A stretch of 64,000 nucleotides of DNA from Edaphochlamys debaryana. Taxonomy: Eukaryota > Chlorophyta > Chlorophyceae > Chlamydomonadales. The stretch covers positions 868,001 to 932,000 of the forward strand of contig JAEHOE010000016.1 of NCBI GenBank assembly GCA_016858145.1, given 5' to 3'. The translations under genes were made by a program, and so were the position numbers. This document shows, in pieces, positions 22,750-33,135 of this stretch. The notes beneath the pieces are model-generated. The model saw only the letters and a program-made list of their open reading frames with translations, did not search any database and was not told where the DNA came from. Position 1 is the first letter of the stretch. Each line of letters starts with the position of its first letter.

Positions 22750-25700
22750 TCAGGGCGACTGCACGGTGCAGATCACCGCCAGAAGGCCGTGGGGGCAGGG
22801 CGTGTCGCTGACCTCCATCCCAAACTTCTGTAGCGCTATCGGGAAGCCCGCCTCCTCCGGCATCGAGAAGACGGTCACCCAGGCGCTGTGCTGGGAGGGG
22901 TCGAACAGCTCCCCCTCGCCGCTGACCGGGGCTGCGTGGAACGTGGGGGAGAGGGGGAGGGGGGAGCGTGGGGTGGGAGTGAGGGCGTGGCAGAGGAGGA
23001 CCGCGATGGGTGAGGGGCCGGGGCTTGTGAAGATGTTGGGCAATGTGGGTCAAGAAGAGGCGGCGAGCCATGCATCCCAAGCCAGGAGCGCGGACCTTAG
23101 GCCCCCTCATTCCCAGAGCTTGGAGACAACCGGCAGCCCTGTAGAGCTGGCTCGCTTACTTTCCGGGAGGGCGAAGGACGTGCCCGTGGTCGAGCCCCAC
23201 CAGGCGAAGCTGGACGACTGCCGCCAGTTGTTCATCTGGAGGGGGAGGGGGGCCGCCGCAGGAGCGAAGGCTTAAGAGATGATTGCGCAGACCATACCCA
23301 GCTTTTGGTTAAGAACTGTTTCTAGCTAAAGCTTCGGTTGCGGCCCACTGTCAGGTCCTGACGCGCCCCCATGCACGCGCACACCCCGCCCTTGTCACCC
23401 CATCACCCACCCTGGGCTACACCCCATCCCCCACCGCCCTCCCTCAGCTCCTCAGTCCCCACCTGCATGCATGCACCCCAACGCGCCCAACGCGCCCTCG
23501 GCTACCCAGCGTCGGCGCGCGCCCCCACCTGTCCCAGCCCAGCCTTCGTCCTGACAGTGCTCCCCACCCCCCAACCCCCAGGCTCATGGCCGGCCCAACT
23601 TTGCGGCCCCAGCCTCCAACCTCCACCGCCCTCCCTCAGCTCCCCAGCCCTCGCCCAGCCGCCAGGCTAATGGCCCACTTGTCTCCACAGCCCCACTGGC
23701 CCCCACCTGCATGCAGACGCATGCGCCCAACCATCGCCAGCCCCCACCAGCCCCCACCTGCATGCACACGAACGCCCCCATGTTGACCACCACCTCGAAG
23801 TCGGCATCCAGCGGCACCGCACACACGGGCGCCCACACCTGCCGCCCGGGGCTGACGGGGTCGACCTGGGGGCGGGGCAGGGGCAGGGCGCGGCAGGGGC
23901 AGGGCGCGGCAGGGCGGGGTTACTGGCCGCGCTGAGGGGAAGGGCGCAGAAGGAAAGTGGGTGGCAAGGCTCTGTTGGCGGTGTGAGGCACAATAGCCCG
24001 GCGATTGGGCTTGGGGGAAGCGGAAGGGAAACAGCACCCTCCCGATCAGGTGACATGAGCCTTTCTCCAGGGGCCCGGCAGCGTTGCAGCCATGCGAAGG
24101 GTCCAGCGCGGGGGGGGATCTACTACCCTTCCCTCCAGCTCTGCGCCCCTGCGTGGGCCCTCACCAGCAGCTCCACGCGGCCGTACGACATGCACTCATC
24201 GTCCCCCTCGGGGCACAGGTTTGGCTCCAGGTCCTGGTGGGTTGGGGGGCGATCAAGGCGCGCGTGCAAAGGACGGGCATGGGGATTAGGTAAGGGACAA
24301 CAGGGGCAACATGTGCAACATGTAACAAGGCTGGAGATCCCGGCACATATAGCAATGATGGGCTGGGGCGCTTCTTCTCAGGGTTCGAGGATTGCATCCC
24401 ACTACCGTAAAGACGGTGCGGTGCATACATCAAGCTACAGCCACGTGCCTTGTAGAACTCGTTGCCTCCGGCAAGCCCGAAGTTGTAGCCATAGAAGCGG
24501 ATGCTGTCCGAAACAATGCCTGGCCGGGAGGGGGGAGGTCGTCATCTGGTTGGAAGGGCGCAGGTCGGGGGCCAGGTCGGGGGCCAGGGCAGGGGCGGGG
24601 CGAGCGGCTGGAGTGCTGGACCAAGGGATACCAAGGGCGGGGCCCCGGCTGCCCCCAACTGTCCGGCCGCAGGGTGCCTCCCGCCCTCACCTCCATTGGG
24701 ACCTTCCGGCGGGTAGGGTGCCGACGGCGACGGGGGCGGCAGGGGCGGCAGCGGCTCATCTGCGGCAGATCGCACAAGAGGACGCGGCGAACTGGAATGA
24801 CTGGTGGCTGACGGGCCTTGCCTGATCCGACACCAGTGTCGGTCGTACTCACCAGTCCAGTCAAGGCCACAAAGCCCGAAGGTCCGGTCTCGTCCCTAAT
24901 CACAGCGTAACCAGGACGACAAGCGGGGCGCCCCCATGGGGGCGGAAAAGGGCTGAGCCCCTCACCCATCTGCTACTCGACCCATTCCCCGTGGTAACCG
25001 TGGGCGCACTATACTCCAACCGAGCTTTAACGCGTAATTTGCAGGTTGTCGGGGGACTCGCACCCCTCGGCACAGACTTAGCTGTCCGACACGGGGTAAT
25101 CCCGGGGGGCTTCGCCGCCCGAAGAGCCTAACGGCGGCGGCTCAGCCCAAGAATTGTTGGGCCCCTGACACCAAGCTGGTGCCCCCGCTGCCCCTGCTCA
25201 CTCGCGCACTCGACGCCCGCAAGCGGCCCCGTGAACTCGCACTGCGCCGCAAAGGTCTTGGTCTGGAAGCTGCAGAAGTACGGGGCGCCGGGCGGCAGCG
25301 CGACCCGCGCGAAGGGCCAGTCCCAGGAGGACCCTGGGTCGCCGGGGGGGCTGGCCTCGCCCTCGCCCCCGCCCTCGCCCCCGCCTTCCGTGCACTCTAG
25401 CCATTCCACGGGGGAGGTTCTGGGTGCCAATGCGGCAAGGGGAACGAATTAGGAGTGGGGCAAGCAAGTCCGATAACGGCAGACCTGAGAATCTGGTGAA
25501 GCATATGGACAGGGGGTTAGGCAGGGTCAAGAGATATATGAGAGTGTGTGGGGTGTAGGGTTTCAAGGCGTGGGATGGCCAGATCCAGAGCACAGATCCA
25601 GAGCGGTGCCCCATGTGCCCATAGGGGTGCTTGTAAGCCCCGTGCATCGCTCACATGGGATACCCGGGGTCGCCCTCCGGGGCAGGGCGGTACGCGATCG

Positions 25701-26930
25701 CCCGCGAGCTGTACATCCTGCCGTACTTGAAGCCCATCAGCTCGCACAGGATCTGCACGGCGGATGGCAGAGATGTATGCAGAGGGGAGGTCACTCAGGT
25801 CAGGATGTGGAGGCGCGAAGCTGAAGCTTGGTGTGCTGCGCCGCCGCCCCGTTTTGAGCTCCGTCATGTGCAGAGAAATGACTGCACCTCCCTGCCCCGG
25901 CGCCCCGCCCGAGACCACCATCCGATGCCCCCGCCCCGCCCCAGGCCCGAACGGGTCCACCCAGGGAGGCCCCCGCCAGGCCCGAACGGGCCCACCCGGC
26001 CCTCCAAGCACCAGTACTACCTTGGCCCGGACATCGTCGAAGTCCAGGGCGCAGACGGGCAGCCAGGCCAGGGGCACCTCCCCTCCAGTCAGCCATGGCT
26101 CCGCAGAGGCGAGCTCCACACGGCCCCGGGAGGGCGAGTCGCTCGCAACCAGGCGCACGCCTTTGGTGGCCGAAGGGTCCATTGGCGGGGCTGTGGATGC
26201 AAGGTTTTTTGTGAGGTGAGAAAGCGGGCCTCGAAGGACGTAGGGCATGCGGGGCCATGGGGGGGCACGGGGCGAGCGTAAGGTGCGCGAGTGCGGATAC
26301 CAGGGGCTTGCTTGCTCTCACGTTTGTGCCTCACTGCACGCGGGGTTTGCCGATGCGGTGGCGGGCGACGGAGCTTGAAGCCTGGTGGCACATGTCGGAA
26401 GGTCACTCCTGCAGCTCCTGCTGTGACCGCCGAGGGGGGGGCAAGGGAGGCGGGACCGGGGGTGGGGGATGTGGGGGTGTAAACGGCGGTTGGTTGGGAC
26501 CATTCTAGCGGGAAGACGGGGCACACGGTGGCGGCCAGGTGTGCCATCCCAAGTGTTAATGCAAGTTGCGGAGGGCTAGAGGGTGGAAAGAGCCCGAAGC
26601 GGGGCGTGGCACGGGAGGCAGACGGGAGGTGCCGTGGATGGGGCCAGCCTTGCGTGTCTCGGGATGCTCTCCTAGAGGATGGTTGGGACGTGCTCCCGGG
26701 TTGATGACGGCAGCGATCTACTACTACAATGGCATTGCGGTACCCATCGTTTTTGCGCTGCCGCGCGTGCTTTAATACTGCCGGAGAGCGGGCCATGCAG
26801 AAGCGGGCATGTCGTCGACACTCCGCGACAAATTTCTAGGGTGCTCAGTATGAGAATGTAGATCCTCACCGACTGCAACCGTTAGCAGTGTTAGAGCAAG
26901 CAGCGACCAAGAGGTCTTCCTGACAGGCAT
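22750..26930 (-). CDS. Gene A: secreted SRCR-domain protein with C-terminal Cys module, 350 residues
   Basis: Exons: 26930-26870, 26190-26021, 25752-25655, 25419-25202, 24519-24449, 24233-24165, 23865-23758, 23235-23160, 22931-22750; phases agree and total 351 codons. Exon 1 is a signal peptide (MPVRKTSWSLLALTLLTVAV). Exons 2-3 form a degenerate SRCR domain: VRLVASDSPSRGRVELA, WLPVCALDFDDVRAK, ILCELMGFKYGRMY, the pattern of scavenger-receptor Cys-rich domains (GRVE, W-VC, VC-x-LGF). Exon 4 has a Glu/Gly-rich linker and CEFTGPLAGVEC. Exons 5-9 carry the module shared with genes B and C: SIRFYGYNF, LEPNLCPEG, YGRVELL, VWAPVCAVPL, FVCMQ, then a C-terminal part ending VSDTPCPHG and VICTVQSP. The exon 24519-24449 needs a GC donor, supported by alignment to gene B. 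Known SRCR proteins bind ligands at the cell surface; this one would be secreted, with no membrane segment seen. Confidence 0.82.
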
Positions 26931-28523
26931 GTTGCGAAGTTTCACCGCGTTTGTCGCTTTGAGGCTGGAACACTACTAAGGCAGAGCCGCTATCTCTTGT
27001 AAGCGTTGTCTGCAATGACGAGCGTTCCGGTGTGACGTGTGAGCTACCTAGGCCAGGTAGCAGGTACCTGATACGGCACAGGGCCTGACTGACAGGGACT
27101 GACTCCCGTGATGTGAGCAGGCTGGCGGGAGGCTGACAGGAAGGAGGGCTGTTGGGACACTGGGTTGGGACGGTCATTACTCGCAAAGGAGGCCTTCACA
27201 AGCCGACAGGCAGGGCATCCCCACCTCTTTCCGCCCAACTCATCCAAACCGCTGGCAGGCTCAGTCCTGCCGCCACGCCGCACGCGCATTCTCTAATCCC
27301 CCCAAACTCAGGCGGCAGTCACCTGTCAGGCTCACAACGTGCAAGGGGGTTGGGGTCAAAAGCGCAATTAGACTACCAGAGTGGCAGCAAGGCATGCCAG
27401 CAAGCCCAGAGCAAGCCCGCAAGAGCCCGAGCCTGCGCAGAGCGCAACACATTGGGGCTTCTGCACGCACCGTCCCTCGTCCTGTCCTACCCTGGCCCCA
27501 ACCAGGGCCCTGCAGCAATCCCTTCTAGTGCTTACATCCTGCCGCACACCGTGCAGATACACACCTGCTCAACCCTGTGATGGGGAATGCCCCTTCAAAA
27601 GCAGCACAAGCAATCAGACACTCCACGGATCCGGCCGTTCAGCACGACCCTGTCTTGCGGCGGCGCAACCCAGTCACGCCCCCGCTCATGCAACGATGCT
27701 CATTATTGCACAACGAATGCGGCAGGTGCTGCCGTAATCCCACCTACCGGTATGCATATATACCCCGGGCCGCTGCGCAACCTTCACCTCAGCTCTTGGG
27801 CCCCCCTTGGCCCCCTTGTTGGGCATCTAGACACTGTCCAGGCGCGCTGTCCAGACGCGTTGGACCCTGACCCCAAACCTGAGACCCCTTGACAACTGCT
27901 AGGGGAAATCAATAGCCAAGAAGGATGAATAGGCGCTACAGCGCTTGGCAGGTGCGGTGTTGCGTTCTAAGTACAAATCTCCGCTCATCCAGCTTTCGGT
28001 AAGAGCCATGAGCCAACGCTATGTAAGAAAGAACCTATGACATCTAGACAAGGCCAAGATGGCAGGCACATTAAGCCCGCCGCGGTGCTTAGGACTGAAG
28101 TAGTCTGCACGAACGGAGCCGACGTTTGGCCGTTGTATCACAGGCTCACACACAGACCTAGAAAGCCTCTGGGATTCGGTAGCAACACACGCACTGCAAC
28201 CGCACCTGCACCCTCCATTTATAAGAAACCCTCACGCCTGACGAGCGGCACCCTCACCCGGACAGTGGATTGAGAGCCGTCCTCTCATTCGGGTCTCACT
28301 TGGACCCGGGGCCACCTGCCCGGGGCCACCTCAGTGCGAGCCTCATGGGGAATGGGAATGCCGGTGGTAGAGGCAGCGCCATGCCCCTCCAGCTTCACAC
28401 CCTTCTGGCAGGCCTTCGCACTCCCTGCCTGCACCCGTCCGTCCTCTCTCGCTGCCTCCTCCGCCTCTTGTTTAAGGCCTTCAAACGCTCGCTGCATCCG
28501 CCGCTACCGCTGCCGCGGCTTCA
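26931..28523. other. Intergenic between genes A and B, no gene recognised
   Basis: About 1.6 kb upstream of gene A and downstream of gene B. Open frames are short and lack family or splice support. Confidence 0.5.
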
Positions 28524-28675
28524 GCGCCCAGGGCTGCTGCCAAGGCGAGGCCGCCCTAGCGCCCAGCGCCCCTGCTCAGGCGAGGGCGCCCTAGCGCCCA
28601 GCGCCCCTGCCGAGGCGAGGGCGCCCTAGCGCCCAGGGCTACTGCTCAGGCGAGGCCGCCCTAGCGCCGGGCCAT
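28524..28675. repeat. 35-bp minisatellite overlapping the gene B stop codon
   Basis: About four copies of a unit containing GCGCCCAGCGCCCC and AGGCGAGG(G/C)CGCCCTA. The terminal copy overlaps the TAG stop (28661-28663) and last codons of gene B, so the array abuts and partly includes the coding end. Confidence 0.85.
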
Positions 28676-31600
28676 GAGGATGGAGCACCTGAGGCTCAGC
28701 AGGGCCTCTCCCGGGCAGCTCGCGTTCAGGGCCAGGGTCAGGTCCTGGATTCGCTGCGGCTCCGCGTCTGTCTCCTCGCCCACCACGCTGGCCCACACGG
28801 GGTAGGCCGCGGGGTCGAAGTCGCCGGGGGTCGTCACGTTGCCTGGGGAGGGAAGGAGGAGAAGGAGGAGAGGCAGAAGGGTGGCGGTTGGGGTGAGGGG
28901 AGTGCAGGCTTTGGCGGTCGCATGGAAGGAACCACACGCAATCTACGGGCAGGATCCTAGGATGCCCGACAGGAGTATGACAGTTGGGGGCGTGTCGCAC
29001 ACTGCAGGGCCGATACGTGTCTCGTGCTTACCCGTCGGCACGGGGAAGGGCTCGCCCGGCTCCCCGTTGACGTGCCAGATTGTACCGGGCATGGAGTCGG
29101 GGTAGCCCGTAGCCTGGGGTAGGGTGGGGCGGTGGCCAAGGCACAAGGTATCCGTAAGGTCGGCACTGCTCAGGCGCAACAGCCCTGGAGAACCGGGCAC
29201 GACCAGGGGCAGCGCTGGAGTGCAAACAGCATCCCTCCCGCAAGATGGTGTCGGGGAATGAGGGCCAGTGGTAGTCCTTGGAACGAAACACGGTGTGATC
29301 TTTCACGTCCCACCTGCTTGCACGCAATGTCGACCAGCCAGTCAGCGGACGACATGTTCAGGGGCGCGCAAAGGGGCGCCCACACCAGCTCGCCGGGCTT
29401 GGACGGGTCCTCGACCTGCGCCGCAGAAGTGGGTGCCGCGGGCACAGGGGTTCGAGGATGAACATGAGGGCCAGGAGCCGAGTACAGGGGGTAATCCCTT
29501 CACCATCAAAGGACTCGGCAGTTGGCACAATAGCCCCTGGGCGAGACGCACAGAGCTACTAGCTCCTGACTCAACCGAGCAACAGTCGACTATGTTACCA
29601 CTCATGTATCTCCCACCTGGATCTCAGCCCTGCCGAACGAGCAGTCGCCCAGGTCGCAGAGGTTGGGTTCCAGGGCGTCCAGAGCGCCCGCGAAGTCACC
29701 CCTCAGCCGAATGGAGGCCTGCTTGGGCGGCGGGGCTGCAGAGGGCGCAGGGTAGGGCGGGGTAAGTGGGGCGCGGGCGGGGGCGCGGGGGCGGCAACAA
29801 GGGGACGAGCGGGGCAGGTGGAGGGAGCGGACGAAAGAGTGCGGGAGGCGGGGGACACGTCACCGAGGCGGACCTCAAGGGGACCAGGGGGAGCCGATCA
29901 GGGAAAACGCCCAACGGCAGGCAGATCTGCATGGGCGGCATGCCCGGTACGACACTCACGCGGGGGCTGGGACTCTGATGGCGAGGGGGAGGGCGAGGGG
30001 GACGGCAGGGGCTTGAAGGGCTTGTTGGCGCACTCGAGGCCGGCCAGGGGTCCCGTGAAGTTGCAGGAGCCCATGCGGAACTCGCACGACACCTTGGCGG
30101 CGGCGGGGATGTTGACCTCCCTGGAGGGGGAGCGCGCACAGAAGACCTTGTCAGGAAGCATGAGGAGAGGAAGGGAAGGACTGGCCACCTGGAAAAAGTT
30201 CCGTGCTGATGGGGACAATCATGGCCCTCACACTTCCATCGTACCCAAGTTCTCCCGCCCTCATTTAACCACCACCCACCCACCCCATCAGCACAGCCCT
30301 CCAATAACCCTCACCCAAAGAACACCGACTGCAGGTCTCGGCCCGTCCGCCCCCGCAGCATGGCATTGGAGGACGCAGCACCAGAGCCGGCCCGCCCTTC
30401 CGCGCCCAGCCGCTCCGCCCCGGTGTGCTGCCGGCGCGGTACGTCCCTCAGCAGGCGGCGGTGGCCCGCCGTGTCGTCCACGTCACCGCAGTACATGTAG
30501 TCGACGGGATGGGTCCTTGGAGGAGACGGGAGGAGAGTCGATGGATAAGATAGCATGGCAGGGATGGAGGGTACGACGGGGGTGGGCGTGTACCACCCAT
30601 TGGCCGGGTTGCTAAGCCATCGGCCCGTGTGCCTTGTTCCCCATCGCAGAGCGCGTACCGCCTCACCTCCAGTCTGCCGCAACCGCCGCGTTGTACGGCC
30701 GGCTGTTGACTGCGGCGGTGTAGTACTTGCGGCCGTACTTGTATCCCAACAGCTCACACATGGTCTGCAAGTGGAGCAAGGGCCAACCCCACATCAGCGC
30801 AGCCCGACCTCCACTCGCCCCCCTGCAATCCCCTCCTGCAATCCTCTCCTGCAATCCTATAGCTCCCTTCACAAGCCCTCACACTTGCCGTACTGGTGCC
30901 GTACCATATCACTGGCATCACGCCAAGCCATAGCCCTATGCCGTAGTCCCCCTCAGCTCCTAGCCCTACACCGGTACCCAACCCTCTCGGCCCCCACCTG
31001 TGCAAGTTCGTCGCTATAAGAGCCCACATCGCACATGGGCCGCCATGCCGTGCCCTTGGCGTCGCCAGGCGTCACCAGCCACTGATCCTTGGATGAGATC
31101 TCCAGCCGCCCCTTGGAGCCCTTGCCTTTCACCAAGCGGATACCATTCTTGTTGCCTGTGGGGCGCGGAAGGCAGGGGAGGTTAATGAGGTGTATGAGGG
31201 GTGCAGAGGAGATGATCGGCTGAGTCGAGATCGGGTGGAGAGGGGTATGACGGGGGGAGTTGGGAGACGGGCACGCGGGGTGGCGGGTGGGGCTGGCGAG
31301 GGGGGAAAGGGAGGGAGGGCATCAAGAGACAACGCGGCGCAATGTGCGGCGACCTGGAGTCACAAGGGCGTGTGTGGGTGGGGGCGGGGGGGCGGAGGGG
31401 CAGGGCCCTCGTGTGGACCCCTGTCACAGATACCCCCTTGGAGCGTCTGACGCCCTGGCACTTACGTACAGGCTTCTTCTTCTTTGCTTCAGCTGAGGGG
31501 TAGAAGGGGGGAAAGGGAAAGCAGCCAGGTCAGCACGAACCGCTTAAGCGCTTAGGCTGCCCTCCATGGACGGATGCAAGAGCAGCTTCCCAAGCGGTTG

Positions 31601-32059
31601 AGGTCCGACGGCTCGTTGGCAGCGCTGTGGCGACCCTGTCACTACTGGGAAGGAGCTGAAGGGGCCAGGTGGGACACGCGACGTCGCGCAGGCAACGCGG
31701 CCCGTCTCAGGCCGTGTCTCAGGCTTCCAGGCCGGCGGTCAGCAGCGTTGGTAAGGCCGGTGCGGCACCGACACGGCAGCTGAGGTCTATGCCACCCTTC
31801 CGTGGTTGCGTTATGCTACGCTCAACTGCCCGCGCCAGCGCCGTCAGCGAAAAGCGCTGCGCAACACCGAAGCTCGGGGATGGACGTGGCCAGAAGGTGG
31901 GCGAGCTCGAGCAACGCGCTGAAGACCAGGAGGCGCCTTAGTTACTGCAACTGCTTTCCTACCTTGTGCCGATAGAAGGAGTGCAAAGACCAGGCAGGCA
32001 AGGACGGTTTGGCGCCATTGAGGCCTTCGGTCGACGCGTAACACCACTGGCTGGCCCAT
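28661..32059 (-). CDS. Gene B: secreted SRCR-domain protein, paralogue of gene A, 408 residues
   Basis: Exons: 32059-31963, 31492-31466, 31155-30998, 30764-30667, 30515-30315, 30120-29960, 29735-29617, 29415-29314, 29113-29032, 28842-28661; all phases agree and total 409 codons. Exon 1 is a signal peptide with core TVLACLVFALLLSAQ. Exon 2 is a tiny Lys-rich linker (EAKKKKPV). The SRCR domain reads GIRLVKGKGSKGRLEIS, WRPMCDVGSYSDELAQ, TMCELLGYKYGRKYY, then VDYMYCGDV. A Ser/Pro repeat follows CEFRMGSCNFTGPLAG. The C-terminal module matches gene A: SIRLRGDFAGAL, LEPNLCDLGDCSFGR, VWAPLCAPLN, IACKQ, and a last exon of exactly the same length as in A (182 bp) ending SLRCSILMARR. Intron phases match gene A throughout the shared part, so A and B arose by duplication. 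Probably an extracellular ligand-binding or matrix protein. Confidence 0.87.
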
Positions 32060-32349
32060 TGTACTTTGGATGCAAGTGTCACAAAATGTATGCTTAGAAG
32101 AGCAGGGAATGAGCGATCCGGTCTCAATAAGGGACTGCTGACTTAACACGCTCAGTTGAGTGTGGTATGCAGCCGATGAATACTCTATGTCGTGATATAA
32201 AGCATGAAGCGGTCTAAGCGCCGCGGGATGGCCAATATGCAAAGATGACCCGAATCGGCGCGCCTGAGCTGGCCCGCCCGAACGAGGTTCCTAGGTCCCC
32301 CAGGCCGTGTCAAGCCCCTCCCCATGGCTTAAGACTCACTAACCAGCTA

Positions 32350-32574
32350 TCATGAGGCCCGCTTGAGGTAAGGCACCCGCCGCGCGGCGCGCACAGTGTC
32401 CGCACACCACGTGTCGAGTATGTGCCCCCCGCCGTGGGAAGTGTCCGCAACGGGCCAGTACTCGGCGCCCTCGGTGCTCACCGCACAGCGCGCAGTAGCG
32501 ATACCCGTAGCGATTGGCTGTGGCGAATCAAGGTGCGCCTCACCCCACACCAGTGCGTGCCATGACTGTCCCCA
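32350..32574 (-). CDS. Possible terminal exon of an unrecognised gene
   Basis: Open from a CAG acceptor near 32575 to a TGA at 32350-32352. The sequence has coding character (GAEYWPVADTSHGGGH, ILDTWCADTVRAARR, ending YLKRAS) but I do not recognise it. Upstream exons were not found between here and the oxidoreductase gene; a hydrophobic stretch (GVAVSMISGMIAVIN) lies in an open frame at 32641-32862 minus. It could be chance. Confidence 0.3.
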   Translation of the reverse strand, partial: WGQSWHALVWGEAHLDSPQPIATGIATARCAVSTEGAEYWPVADTSHGGGHILDTWCADTVRAARRVPYLKRAS

Positions 32575-33135
32575 CAATTGTGTGCCTTGGTCGCTGCTGG
32601 GCAGGCGCCCAGCGCTGGGCCCGACTCCCAAAGCTGGCGTTCAATTAATCACAGCGATCATGCCACTGATCATGGACACTGCCACACCTGTGAGCGCAGG
32701 GCTCCCTCCGCTAGTCCGCGTGCGTGCGGTCACTGCCGCCCGCCGCACGCAGCCCCTCGGAGGGTCCTTGGAGCTCTGCGTTGCCGGCCATGAGATCCTC
32801 CCCGTACCTGCATGATGTATGCACACATCGAACGGAATCATGAGGCAATAAGTGTGGGGCAATTAGTGTGAGCATGGGTGCCCCACTTCTCCTCCTGTAC
32901 CCTACCTGCCACGTTCCCTCCCCCTTGCGGGCCCCGAACCGCGCCTGACCTGCCATTGCCTTGCCCCCATCTGCCGTGCGCGCACGGCCCAGTCTGCCAA
33001 GCGGCGACATATATCTCCTCCCACTTTCAAGTAAGGGCTACAGGAGGCCCGGGAAGCCTGCCCGCCCACAACGTGCCCCACCTCCGTTAGCCCCCCGCCC
33101 CCCGCCCCCCCGCCCCCTACCGCACACCCCACAAC
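32575..33135. other. Intergenic, nothing firm
   Basis: 3' flank of the oxidoreductase gene. Weak open frames only. Confidence 0.45.

Noticed and set aside
29220..29299. Exon-like segment DYHWPSFPDTILREG in gene B
   Set aside because: Gene A joins the flanking exons directly in the same phases, so this is probably intron.
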